DNA from: an uncultured Bacilli bacterium
GTDB taxonomy: Bacteria; Bacillota_I; Bacilli_A; RF39; UBA660
Assembly (NCBI GenBank): GCA_944371325.1
Contig: CALVXO010000003.1
Location: 1 to 64,000, forward strand
Length of the DNA stretch: 64,000 nt
Direction: 5' to 3'
The notes beneath the pieces are model-generated. The model saw only the letters and a list, made by a program, of their open reading frames with translations, had not been told where the DNA came from and ran no database searches. The translations under genes were made by a program, and so were the position numbers. The first letter of the stretch is position 1; each line of letters starts with the position of its first letter. Below are positions 35,064 through 42,667 of this stretch, piece by piece.

Positions 35064-35998
35064 AATGCTAAAATAAATAATTCTAAGCCTAATTGTTTAT
35101 CTATTTTTCCAGTTTTAATAGATATATCTAAATCAGCTAATTCTTTCAAATAATTTAATAATACATTAGAATCATATTTTTTTGAATTTTGATTAGCTAA
35201 TTTAACTCTATATGGATGTATTTTTAATATACTAGCAATATTATTTTCGGTATATCCATTTAAATATAATTGTTTAACTTGATACATTATCCTTATTTGA
35301 TTTGCTAAGGCAATTATAATAGCAATTGGTTCTTCGTTTAATTTAATTCGATCTTGATATAACATTATAGCATCATTTTTATTTTTATTTATAATAGCAT
35401 CAATTAATTTAAAATTATTAACTTCTAATGATTTAGATATTAAATTAGTTATATCTTCTTTAGTTATATTTTTATCTTTATCCTTATATATTTTTATTTT
35501 ATCAATTTCAGTAGCAAGTAGGGTAGTATCATCCCCTACTCGTTCTAATAAATATTTTATATTGTCAGTTGAAATATTATATTCACCAAATAATTCTTTT
35601 ACCAATGAAAGATTATCAATATTATTAAATTCTTTAACAATACCTATTTTTTTAATTAATTTTGTTATTTTTTTTCTTTCATCTAATTTATCATTGTTAA
35701 CAATAAAAATTAATATTGTATTATCATTTATATTATTTAAATAATTTTCCAAAATTGTTGAATCTTGTTCTAAAGCCTTTTTAGTTGTCCCAGTAAATAT
35801 ATAACTATTATTAACAATAATAATTTTTTTATCATCAAATAATGACATACTACTAGCATCATTAATTATATCAGTTAAATATGTATTGGTTAAATCATAT
35901 TTATTTATATTTATTTCATCAATTTTATTATCTTTAATTATTTTATTTATTTCTTTATTTATTAAATAATTAATTGATCCATATAATATATATACCAT
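35060..35998 (-). CDS. holA: DNA polymerase III subunit delta
   Basis: HolA opens the beta clamp in the clamp loader. The 312-residue product has the delta-subunit pattern: an N-terminal YILYGSINYLINKEI, a SMSLFDDKKIIIVNN block, then SLVKELFGEY, and the C-terminal domain with NNFKLIDAIINKNKNDAIMLYQDRI. It ends in DLDISIKTGKIDKQLGLELFIL. The degenerate P-loop-like region is typical. I start at 35998 behind AGGTGAG. It is upstream and divergent from toxin-antitoxin locus 2. Confidence 0.93.
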   Translation of the reverse strand: MVYILYGSINYLINKEINKIIKDNKIDEININKYDLTNTYLTDIINDASSMSLFDDKKIIIVNNSYIFTGTTKKALEQDSTILENYLNNINDNTILIFIVNNDKLDERKKITKLIKKIGIVKEFNNIDNLSLVKELFGEYNISTDNIKYLLERVGDDTTLLATEIDKIKIYKDKDKNITKEDITNLISKSLEVNNFKLIDAIINKNKNDAIMLYQDRIKLNEEPIAIIIALANQIRIMYQVKQLYLNGYTENNIASILKIHPYRVKLANQNSKKYDSNVLLNYLKELADLDISIKTGKIDKQLGLELFILAL

Positions 35999-36055
35999 AC
36001 CACTCACCTACTTCATTATACTATAAATTTAGCAAAAATTAAAGTAAATTTATAG

Positions 36056-36084
36056 TTGACAAAATATATTGGTTAATTTATAAT
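36056..36084 (+). promoter_or_regulatory. Consensus promoter of toxin-antitoxin locus 2 (mRNA side)
   Basis: TTGACA (36056-36061), exactly 17 bases, TATAAT (36079-36084). Transcription should start near 36091. Confidence 0.85.
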
Positions 36085-36119
36085 TAATATTGAGATATGT
36101 TTAATAGTTAGGTGTTTTG

Positions 36120-36136
36120 CTCCGTATGAAACGGAG
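36120..36136 (+). promoter_or_regulatory. Hairpin sequestering the ribosome site of the leader ORF
   Basis: CTCCGT (36120-36125) and ACGGAG (36131-36136) form a perfect 6-bp hairpin whose 3' arm contains most of the GGAGG that precedes the ATG at 36146. Ribosome-site masking of this kind is typical for type I toxin mRNAs. Confidence 0.6.
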
Positions 36137-36145
36137 GTGATCTTT

Positions 36146-36238
36146 ATGAATTTTAAATTAAACGAAAGGAATAAAGATGCAATTAATCGTTGTATTCGCA
36201 ATGATTGTATTTTATACAGTTATTGTTTTAAAAAATAA
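36146..36238 (+). CDS. Leader ORF overlapping the candidate toxin (locus 2)
   Basis: This 30-codon ORF follows GGAGGTGAT at normal spacing. Its product is Cys- and basic-residue-rich (NRCIRNDCILYSYCF) and not hydrophobic. It covers most of the 22-residue ORF at 36177 in another frame, so its translation could open the second ribosome site (AAAGGA at 36166-36171). It may be a regulatory leader like mok in hok/sok, or itself the toxin. Both are inferences. Confidence 0.5.
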   Translation: MNFKLNERNKDAINRCIRNDCILYSYCFKK

Positions 36239-36245
36239 AGATTAA
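36177..36245 (+). CDS. Small hydrophobic peptide, candidate type I toxin (locus 2)
   Basis: A 22-residue peptide starts at ATG 36177 behind AAAGGA. It is one hydrophobic helix (MQLIVVFAMIVFYTVIVL) with a KNKD end. The size and the convergent antisense transcript (see 36245-36361) match type I toxins. It shares no sequence with the 29-residue peptide of locus 1. The overlapping leader ORF has the stronger ribosome site. Confidence 0.6.
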   Translation: MQLIVVFAMIVFYTVIVLKNKD

Positions 36246-36252
36246 AAAATCA

Positions 36253-36282
36253 AAACACCGAATCATCTTTGAAACGGTGTTT
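36253..36282 (-). terminator. Terminator of the antisense RNA (locus 2)
   Basis: A perfect 8-bp stem with a 14-base loop; on the minus strand it runs into TGATTTTTTAAT. One arm (CAAAACACC at 36251-36259 on the plus strand) is also fully complementary to GGTGTTTTG (36111-36119) in the toxin mRNA leader. Confidence 0.7.
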
Positions 36283-36296
36283 GCCTAAAAAATAAT

Positions 36297-36346
36297 GAGC
36301 AGACATCTAACATTGCAATATTAAATGTATCTCTTTTTATTATATG
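36297..36346 (+). terminator. Possible terminator of the locus 2 toxin mRNA
   Basis: ACATT and AATGT with flanking AGA/TCT form a weak hairpin followed by CTTTTTATT. It is the only candidate downstream of the ORFs on the plus strand. Confidence 0.35.
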
Positions 36347-36411
36347 AAATTTCTTCCATCTATATACATTATATAACATATAATTAATTTTGTCAAATAC
36401 TTTATTTTTAA

Positions 36412-37053
36412 TTAATTTTTTCTTTTACCAAATAAACTTAATAATTTTAAGAATAAGTTAATAAAATCTAAATATAGTTCTAAAGCACCATATATGGCTA
36501 AATTATCTTGTGGAAATGTATCTAAATTGTATTTTACTTTTTGAATATCGTAAGCTGTATATCCTAAAAATATAACAATTCCTACTATAGTAAGTATCAA
36601 ATCAAATGTTTCATTGCCAACAAACATATTAATTAAACTACAAATTATAATTGCAAATAATCCCATAAACAAAAATGTACTAAATTTACTTAAATCAATT
36701 TTAGTAAAATATCCTATTAAAGCAAATGAACCAAATAATAATGCAGTTATTCCGAACACATAAATCATTGAATATAGTTCATAAGCTAAAAATAAATAAG
36801 AAAATGTAAGTCCTGTTACAAATGAATAAAGTAAAAAACATATTTTAGCAGTTGTACTACTCATAGTACGTATTTTAAGTGAAAAGAATATAACTAATCC
36901 TATTTCAATTATTGCATAGATAATAAATGGTACTTGAGCAACTAACAATAAAATATCATAACTATTAGATACTGCATAACCTGTTAAAAATGTTACTAAT
37001 AATCCTATAAACATCCAACCAAACATTTTAGAATAAACTTCTCTTAATTCCAT
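36412..37053 (-). CDS. BI-1/YccA (Bax inhibitor-1) family membrane protein
   Basis: The 213-residue protein has seven hydrophobic helices. It shows the family pattern: VYSKMFGWMFIGLLVTFLTGY at the start, RTMSSTTAKICFLLYSFVTGLTFSYLF, and near the C-terminus GYTAYDIQKVKY, then NLAIYGALELYLDFINLFL. YetJ of Bacillus, of this family, is a pH-sensitive calcium leak channel. It follows an AGGAGGGAT ribosome site; locus 2 antisense promoter lies just behind its stop. Confidence 0.93.
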   Translation of the reverse strand: MELREVYSKMFGWMFIGLLVTFLTGYAVSNSYDILLLVAQVPFIIYAIIEIGLVIFFSLKIRTMSSTTAKICFLLYSFVTGLTFSYLFLAYELYSMIYVFGITALLFGSFALIGYFTKIDLSKFSTFLFMGLFAIIICSLINMFVGNETFDLILTIVGIVIFLGYTAYDIQKVKYNLDTFPQDNLAIYGALELYLDFINLFLKLLSLFGKRKN

Positions 37054-37087
37054 ATAAATCCCTCCTACTATTAATTATATCATAATG

Positions 37088-37114
37088 TATATAAAAAAGC
37101 ATCTAAAATGCTTT
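37088..37114 (-). terminator. Terminator after the histidine kinase gene
   Basis: On the minus strand AAAAGCAT, TTTAG, ATGCTTTT form an 8-bp stem followed by TTATA. Confidence 0.7.
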
Positions 37115-38475
37115 TATATTTCAAAATAGAAAGTTGTACCTTTATCTAGTTCACTTTCAACTCCATATTTGAATTTATGACTTTCTAGTATAGTTTTAAC
37201 AATTGATAATCCTATTCCAGTACCAATAACATTTCTTTTATGTTTTTTCTTAGAATGATAGTATTTTTTCCAAATATGAGGTAAATCTTCTTTCTTAATA
37301 CCTTTACCAGTATCTTTTATTTCAATTCTTATTTTCTTACCTTTAATTACATTGATAATTACCCTATTATCTTCACCAGTATAATTAATTGCATTATTAA
37401 TCAAATTATAGATAACTTGTTCTATTTTCTTTTTGTCAGCATTGATAATTACTTCTTTAGGTGTATTTACTTCAAAAATATATCCTTCAGTTTCTTTGTA
37501 TATACTATATCTTTTAATAATATTATTAATTAATGTAACTAGATCAAACTCTTCTTTATTAATAGTATCTTTGTTAGCCTGAATTTTAGATAATGTTAAA
37601 AGATCTTCAACTAATATATTTAAACGTTCTGATTCTTCAATTATAACATTTAAATTAGCATTTCTTTTTTCTTCATTATTATAATTTAAATCTCTAATCA
37701 TTTCAGCATAACCTTTAATCATAGTAAGTGGTGTTTTAAGATCATGAGATACATTAGCTAATAAATCTCTTCTTAATTCATCAGTATGCTCTAATTCATT
37801 TTTAGCATAATTCAAAGTATTAGCAAGTTCATCTATTTCTGATATTTTAGAATTATTATCAAATTTAAAATTATAGTTGCCATTAGCTAGTTTTAAAGCA
37901 TTATCGTTCATTTTTTCAATTGGCTTACTAATTCTTTTAGATATAAAGTAACCAATTATGAAAGCTAATATAACAACAATAAATGTTACTATAATTAATT
38001 GATTAGATAATATTGAAATAGTATTATCTAGTGGTTCTAAAGAGGCATTAACAAATATTATAATATCATCACTATATTTTCTTGCATATATCAATGTTTT
38101 AGTATCAAATAAAGGATTTATTAATTTATATGTTTTTTCATTTACATCACTATTATAAAAATCATTTTTATATTGATAATTACTTATTAAGCAACCACGA
38201 TTTGATTCATTAGAACTATATATAGTCATTCGATTTTTAACTACTTCAATACAAACATTATCTTCATAAGATATTTTATCTAAGTAATCAGAATCATCAT
38301 TGTAGTTTCGAATAATTTCTAATGTTGTCTTTTTTATCTGATCTTCTTTACTAAGTTCATAATATTTATTAATAAATATTACTTGAAATAACCATAAAAA
38401 TAAAATAATTATGAATGTAAAAATAATTAAATAAAACCAAATGTGTCTTTTTAAAGAATTTTCATTTAATTTCAA
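37114..38475 (-). CDS. Sensor histidine kinase
   Basis: The 453-residue protein has a first membrane helix (about 13-31), an extracytoplasmic domain of about 110 residues, a second helix (153-173) and HAMP (KRISKPIEKMNDNALKLANG). The HisKA box is NVSHDLKTPLTMIKGYAEM with the phosphorylated His. The HATPase domain has NLINNAINYT (N box), IKDTGKGIKKEDLPHIW (G1) and GTGIGLSIVKTI (G2). It pairs with the response regulator whose gene overlaps its start by 14 bases. The signal is not known; it lies next to an extracytosolic flavin cluster and may sense redox or envelope state. Confidence 0.94.
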   Translation of the reverse strand: MKLNENSLKRHIWFYLIIFTFIIILFLWLFQVIFINKYYELSKEDQIKKTTLEIIRNYNDDSDYLDKISYEDNVCIEVVKNRMTIYSSNESNRGCLISNYQYKNDFYNSDVNEKTYKLINPLFDTKTLIYARKYSDDIIIFVNASLEPLDNTISILSNQLIIVTFIVVILAFIIGYFISKRISKPIEKMNDNALKLANGNYNFKFDNNSKISEIDELANTLNYAKNELEHTDELRRDLLANVSHDLKTPLTMIKGYAEMIRDLNYNNEEKRNANLNVIIEESERLNILVEDLLTLSKIQANKDTINKEEFDLVTLINNIIKRYSIYKETEGYIFEVNTPKEVIINADKKKIEQVIYNLINNAINYTGEDNRVIINVIKGKKIRIEIKDTGKGIKKEDLPHIWKKYYHSKKKHKRNVIGTGIGLSIVKTILESHKFKYGVESELDKGTTFYFEI

Positions 38476-39118
38476 ATTTATATCCCATTCCTCTAACTGT
38501 TTGAATTAAATCGCGATAATCACCTAGATTATTTCGTAACATTTTAATATGCGTATCAATAGTACGGTCATCACCAAAAAAGTCATAACCCCATATTTTA
38601 GATAATAATTCTTCTCTAGATAATGCTACATTTTTATTATTTATAAAATAAACCAACAAGTCATATTCTTTCGGAGTTAATTTGATTTCTTCATCTTTAA
38701 TATAAACAACATGTCCTTTAAAATCGACTTTTAAATCTTGATATATATAAGTATCAGTTAAATTATTAAATCTTTTAGTAACTGCTTTTATTCTTGCCAT
38801 TAATTCCTTAGGACTAAAAGGTTTAGTGACATAATCATCAACACCTAAATTAAAGCCGATTAATTTATCATATTCTTCATTTCTTGCGGATAAGATAATA
38901 GTTGGAATATTATATTTTTTAATCTCATTATAGGCAGTTAATCCATCCATATTAGGCATCATTATATCTAGTATTACAATATCAACTTTATTATTTTTTA
39001 TTATGTCTAAAGCTTCTTTTCCATCAGATGCTTCTAAAACATCATATTTTTCATTTAAGCAATATTCTTTAATTAATATTCTAATTCTTTCTTCATCATC
39101 TACAACTAATACTGTCAT
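38462..39118 (-). CDS. OmpR/PhoB-family response regulator
   Basis: The 218-residue protein has a receiver domain with the acidic pocket VVDDEERI and phospho-Asp in DIVILDIMMPNMDGL. It also has the switch residues LSARNE and VDDYVTKPFSPKELM. A winged-helix DNA-binding domain follows, with KLTPKEYDLLVYF, WGYDFFGDDRTIDTHIKMLRNN and VRGMGYKFE. The start is ATG 39118 behind GGTGAG. It is co-transcribed with the histidine kinase. A direct repeat of TTTCAT/TTTCACAT type 11 bases apart lies upstream (39140-39165), which would fit autoregulation. Confidence 0.95.
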   Translation of the reverse strand: MTVLVVDDEERIRILIKEYCLNEKYDVLEASDGKEALDIIKNNKVDIVILDIMMPNMDGLTAYNEIKKYNIPTIILSARNEEYDKLIGFNLGVDDYVTKPFSPKELMARIKAVTKRFNNLTDTYIYQDLKVDFKGHVVYIKDEEIKLTPKEYDLLVYFINNKNVALSREELLSKIWGYDFFGDDRTIDTHIKMLRNNLGDYRDLIQTVRGMGYKFEIK

Positions 39119-39167
39119 CATCTCACCTCTTTATTAATTATACACTAAAAATGTGAAATATAAATGA

Positions 39168-39197
39168 AAAATAGATTTGAATTTCAAATCTATTTTG
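39168..39197 (-). terminator. Terminator after the FMN-binding lipoprotein gene
   Basis: AAAATAGATTTGAA and TTCAAATCTATTTT form a near-perfect palindrome of about 14 bp, followed by T on the minus strand. It separates the flavin cluster from the two-component genes. Confidence 0.85.
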
Positions 39198-39636
39198 CTT
39201 TATTTAAGGCATCTTCTAATGCAGCATATAATGCATCTACTCTAATTGTACAAGTACTTACTGCATCTGTATAACCGTCTTCATCAACATTTAAAAAATC
39301 AATGCCTTGATTATCAATTACAGCTTGTTCTAATGCTTCAACTTGTTCATACCATTCATAATCAGCTTGGCCATAACTACTATTTCCTTTTTTCATTCCA
39401 TATTCATCACCTAATGTTTTTTTAGTAGTTTCTACGTCATCTTTAACATATGTTGTATCTAAGTAAACATCAGTAATTTTACCTTCAGCATCAATAGTAA
39501 CTTTAGCGGTTGCTGTATTTTCTTCGCCACCATAATTATCTACTGCACTACCTTCATATGTTCCTTCTTTTAATGAATTAGATCCACATCCTGTAAGCAA
39601 AACTGAAACTAATAATAAACTTAAAATCTTTTTCAT
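39190..39636 (-). CDS. FMN-binding lipoprotein (PplA-like half)
   Basis: The 148-residue protein has a lipoprotein signal (LLLVSVLLTGCGS) and one FMN_bind domain: KEGTYEGSAVDNYGG, then TAKVTIDAEGKITDVYL. Near the C-terminus DAVSTCTIRVDAL is the D-x-x-S/T-x-x-T site where ApbE attaches FMN by a phosphoester bond. Listeria PplA carries two such domains; this one has one. It would be a surface electron carrier. It is the last gene of the apbE cluster. Confidence 0.9.
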   Translation of the reverse strand: MKKILSLLLVSVLLTGCGSNSLKEGTYEGSAVDNYGGEENTATAKVTIDAEGKITDVYLDTTYVKDDVETTKKTLGDEYGMKKGNSSYGQADYEWYEQVEALEQAVIDNQGIDFLNVDEDGYTDAVSTCTIRVDALYAALEDALNKAK

Positions 39637-39671
39637 TTACATTCCTCCTATGTTTTAATTATAAAATATTT

Positions 39672-40175
39672 TTATTCAAAAGACAATACTCCATTATAAA
39701 ATTTTATCAATTGTTTACAAATCAAACCGACTAATATACCTGTTGGAATTGAAAATAATAGTAACCAAGGTAAATAATATATCATTGAACTCATTTGTAA
39801 TAACAAAATAGACGTTAAAACTTGACCTGTACTATGGGCAATAGATCCTATAATACTGACACCAACGATAGATAACTTTAAAAAATTTTTAGCTAAAAAC
39901 ATACAAATTATACTAAATATTACACCACTTAAACTGAAGAAAAAAGTTGTACTAAATAAACCAGTTCTTAAAATGCCCACTAAAAATACTCTCAAAATAC
40001 CAACATAAAAAGCATCTTTTAAACTAAATTGATAAATTATAAATAATGTCACAATATTAGCAAGTCCTAGTTTTAAGCCTGGTATATAACCATTAAATAA
40101 TGGTAGGCTTGCTTCTATTACGTTTAAAGCAACCGATAATGCTAATAACATTGACAGTCTTGTAAATTTTTTCAA
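39672..40175 (-). CDS. Gx transporter family (Hpre_diP_synt_I) membrane protein
   Basis: The 167-residue protein has about five membrane helices and the family motifs LALSVALNVIEASLP and GYIPGLKLGLANIVTLFII. The Gx family was once named heptaprenyl diphosphate synthase component I but is a putative ECF-like S-component membrane protein. Such genes are regularly next to apbE, NusG-II domain and FMN-binding lipoprotein genes. It may import a flavin precursor, but this is inferred. Confidence 0.88.
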   Translation of the reverse strand: MKKFTRLSMLLALSVALNVIEASLPLFNGYIPGLKLGLANIVTLFIIYQFSLKDAFYVGILRVFLVGILRTGLFSTTFFFSLSGVIFSIICMFLAKNFLKLSIVGVSIIGSIAHSTGQVLTSILLLQMSSMIYYLPWLLLFSIPTGILVGLICKQLIKFYNGVLSFE

Positions 40176-40176
40176 G

Positions 40177-40527
40177 TTAACTCACCTCAGCATCTAATTC
40201 ATTATTTGGTAACTCAATTATTATTTTATTTGGTAGGCAAACAATCGATTCACCGCTTTTAGAGATAAATCCTTGTTTAGAACATAAATGATATGGACTA
40301 TTTTCTTCTACTACTCTTATTTGATTATTTAAAACTTCTATTACTACTTTACCATTTTCACCATCAACTTCATATGTTTTATCAATACTTAAATCAATTT
40401 CTAATAATAATTCATTTTCGTAATATACATTAGCTATATTAGCTTTTTTTCTAAATAAAGAAAAAGAAAATAATAAAATAATTACTATTAAAACAATAAC
40501 TATTAATTTTATATCATTTTTATTCAT
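40177..40527 (-). CDS. NusG domain II-containing membrane-anchored protein
   Basis: The 116-residue protein has an N-terminal anchor helix (about 6-22), then a NusG_II domain. That domain has YEVDGENGKVVIEVLNNQIRVVEENSPYHLC, then SKQGFISKSGESIVCLPNKIIIEL. The two Cys are typical for the family. It lies outside the membrane and its role in flavin systems is unknown. The start at 40527 overlaps apbE by eight bases (behind GTGAT). Confidence 0.88.
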   Translation of the reverse strand: MNKNDIKLIVIVLIVIILLFSFSLFRKKANIANVYYENELLLEIDLSIDKTYEVDGENGKVVIEVLNNQIRVVEENSPYHLCSKQGFISKSGESIVCLPNKIIIELPNNELDAEVS

Positions 40528-41431
40528 AATTATCACTTTTTATAATTTGATTTTCATTAGTAAACCAGATAACTTTAACATCATAATCTTTTATAAATTC
40601 TTTTCCTTTATCTATATCCATTAAAAACAAAGTAGTTGATAAAATATCACATAGTCCACTATCTTTACCTATAACAGTCACACTTTTCATATTGTTAGCA
40701 GGATATAAAGTATTAGGATCAATAATATGATGATACATTACACCATTATATTCATAAAATCTTTCATAGCCACCAGAAGTTACAACACTAATATTTTCGT
40801 CTTTAACAACTTCAAATGTTTCATTACTAATTGGACTGGCAATACCAATATTATAATATCCTTTATTACTTTTTCCTGCTTTTACATTACCACCAGCATT
40901 AATTAAATAATAATCAATACCAACGCTTTCTAAATAGTTGCCGGCTTTTTCCGTAACATATCCTTTAACAATAGCACCTAAATCAATGTTAACTTTATCA
41001 TTTAAAATTTTATCATTTTCCATTTTTAATGATTCTATTTTAACATCATCTAAATTAGGTAAACTAACAGGATTTTCTCTAAAATCGTGCCATATTTTAG
41101 TTAAATTACCGATATTAATATTTAATAATCCATCTGTTTTAATATCCCATTCATAACCGATTTTAATTAATTCTAATAATTCATCCGATATTTCATAATT
41201 AACATCATTATTTAATTTAGATAATTCACTATTAGAATCATAAAAATCAGTTAATTCTTCATATTTTTGATATAATTTATCTAAATAATCAAAGGCTTCA
41301 TTAGCTTTTGTTTCACTTACATTATATAATTTAATATTTATAATAGTGTCCATATAAAATAAATTTTTACTATATTCTTGTTTACCACAGCCTGTTAATA
41401 ATAATAGTAATATTAATAATATTTTCTTCAT
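40520..41431 (-). CDS. apbE: FAD:protein FMN transferase (ApbE)
   Basis: ApbE moves FMN from FAD onto Thr/Ser of extracytosolic proteins such as the FMN-binding lipoprotein of this cluster. The 303-residue lipoprotein has the lipobox LLTGCG, then FYMDTIINIKLYN, and NVDLGAIVKGYVTEKAGNYLES in the nucleotide-binding region (read as NIDLGAIVKGY). Next are YYLINAGGNVKAG and the conserved metal site HIIDPNTLYP. The C-terminal segment has SGLCDILSTTLFLMD. Start at 41431 (MKKILL), behind GTGATGAT. It is the first gene of the flavin cluster. Confidence 0.93.
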   Translation of the reverse strand: MKKILLILLLLLTGCGKQEYSKNLFYMDTIINIKLYNVSETKANEAFDYLDKLYQKYEELTDFYDSNSELSKLNNDVNYEISDELLELIKIGYEWDIKTDGLLNINIGNLTKIWHDFRENPVSLPNLDDVKIESLKMENDKILNDKVNIDLGAIVKGYVTEKAGNYLESVGIDYYLINAGGNVKAGKSNKGYYNIGIASPISNETFEVVKDENISVVTSGGYERFYEYNGVMYHHIIDPNTLYPANNMKSVTVIGKDSGLCDILSTTLFLMDIDKGKEFIKDYDVKVIWFTNENQIIKSDNYE

Positions 41432-41472
41432 AATCATCACTACTTAATTATAACAAAAAAAGACAAAATTTT

Positions 41473-42663
41473 CTAGATAATTTCATCTTTAATATTTTTA
41501 TTATTTAAAACTTTTACTAAATAATCTATTTCTTCTTTAGTGTTATAAAAGTATAAACTTATTCTACATGTGTTTTTAATGCCTAAATCATCTTTTAAAA
41601 TTTTAGCACAATGATTGCCAGCTCTTACACAAATATTATATTTATTTAAGTAAATTGCAAGATCTTGCGCGAATATATCTTTAATATTAAAAGTTATAAT
41701 ACCACTTTCACTATTTTCATTATAAATAATAATATCTTTTACTTCTTTTAATTTTTTTACAGCATATTTTTTTAAATCTTTTTCATATTTTGATATATTA
41801 TCCATTCCAATACTATTTAAGTATTTAATAGCTTCGCCTAAACCGATTACACCAGCTATATTAGGTGTTCCTGCTTCTAATAAAGAAGGTATTTCATTAT
41901 ATACTCTAGTTCCATCAAATTGAAAACTAGCATTCATCCCACCACCAAATATAATTGGTTTAATATTATTTAATAATTCTTCTTTACCATATAAAACACC
42001 AACACCAGTTGGTCCTAACATTTTATGAGCTGAAAAAGCTAAAAAATCTATATCTAAATCTTGCACATCAATCTTAGTATGAGCAACACTTTGAGCACCA
42101 TCTATTATAATTAATATATTTTTACTATGAGCATATTTTATTATTTCTTTAATAGGTCTAATATCCCCTACTACATTAGTAATATGAGCAATACTTATTA
42201 CTTTAGTTTTATCTGTTATACTGTTTTTAACATTATCTAAAGTTACTTCTAAATTAGTTAAAGGAATATAATTTATTTTAATATTTATTTCATCTTTTAA
42301 TTCAAACCAAGGTAATACATTAGATGCGTGTTCACTTTTAGTTATTAATACTTCATCATTTTCTTTTAAGTAATTTCTGAAATAACCAAATATTATTTTA
42401 TTTAATGAGTCAGTAGCTCCACTAGTAAAAATTATTTCTTTATTTTTTTTTGCATTTATAAATTCTTTTATTAAAGTTCTAGTACCTTCATATTTATTAT
42501 CAACTTCAAGTGATAAATCATAATCACCACGATGCGCATTAGCACTATAATTATTGTAATAATTAGAAATACTATCAGCTATACATCTTGGCTTTAATGA
42601 AGTAGCACCATTATCTAGATATATTATATTTTTAGTTAAAATATTAAAATCATCACGATTCAT
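41473..42663 (-). CDS. sufS: Cysteine desulfurase SufS
   Basis: SufS takes sulfur from cysteine for iron-sulfur cluster assembly with PLP as cofactor. The 396-residue protein has IYLDNGATSLKPRC, the substrate-binding HRGDYDLS, the PLP Lys in DFLAFSAHKMLGPTGVGVLYG and the catalytic Cys in CVRAGNHCAK. It begins four bases after sufD. A sufU or sufE-like partner is not downstream; the next gene is apbE. Confidence 0.96.
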   Translation of the reverse strand: MNRDDFNILTKNIIYLDNGATSLKPRCIADSISNYYNNYSANAHRGDYDLSLEVDNKYEGTRTLIKEFINAKKNKEIIFTSGATDSLNKIIFGYFRNYLKENDEVLITKSEHASNVLPWFELKDEINIKINYIPLTNLEVTLDNVKNSITDKTKVISIAHITNVVGDIRPIKEIIKYAHSKNILIIIDGAQSVAHTKIDVQDLDIDFLAFSAHKMLGPTGVGVLYGKEELLNNIKPIIFGGGMNASFQFDGTRVYNEIPSLLEAGTPNIAGVIGLGEAIKYLNSIGMDNISKYEKDLKKYAVKKLKEVKDIIIYNENSESGIITFNIKDIFAQDLAIYLNKYNICVRAGNHCAKILKDDLGIKNTCRISLYFYNTKEEIDYLVKVLNNKNIKDEII

Positions 42664-42667
42664 TTAT

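Larger units (their letters stand above)
36245..36361 (-). ncRNA. Candidate antisense antitoxin RNA (locus 2)
   Basis: A perfect minus-strand promoter, TTGACA (36396-36391), 17 bases, TATAAT (36373-36368), should start transcription near 36361. A minus-strand terminator ends it at about 36245: AAACACCG (36282-36275 read in reverse) pairs with CGGTGTTT (36260-36253), followed by TGATTTTTT. The RNA of about 117 nt reaches the stop codon of the 22-residue ORF. The BI-1 gene ends only 16 bases upstream of the -35 with no terminator in between, so read-through from that gene could add to the antisense RNA. Confidence 0.65.
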
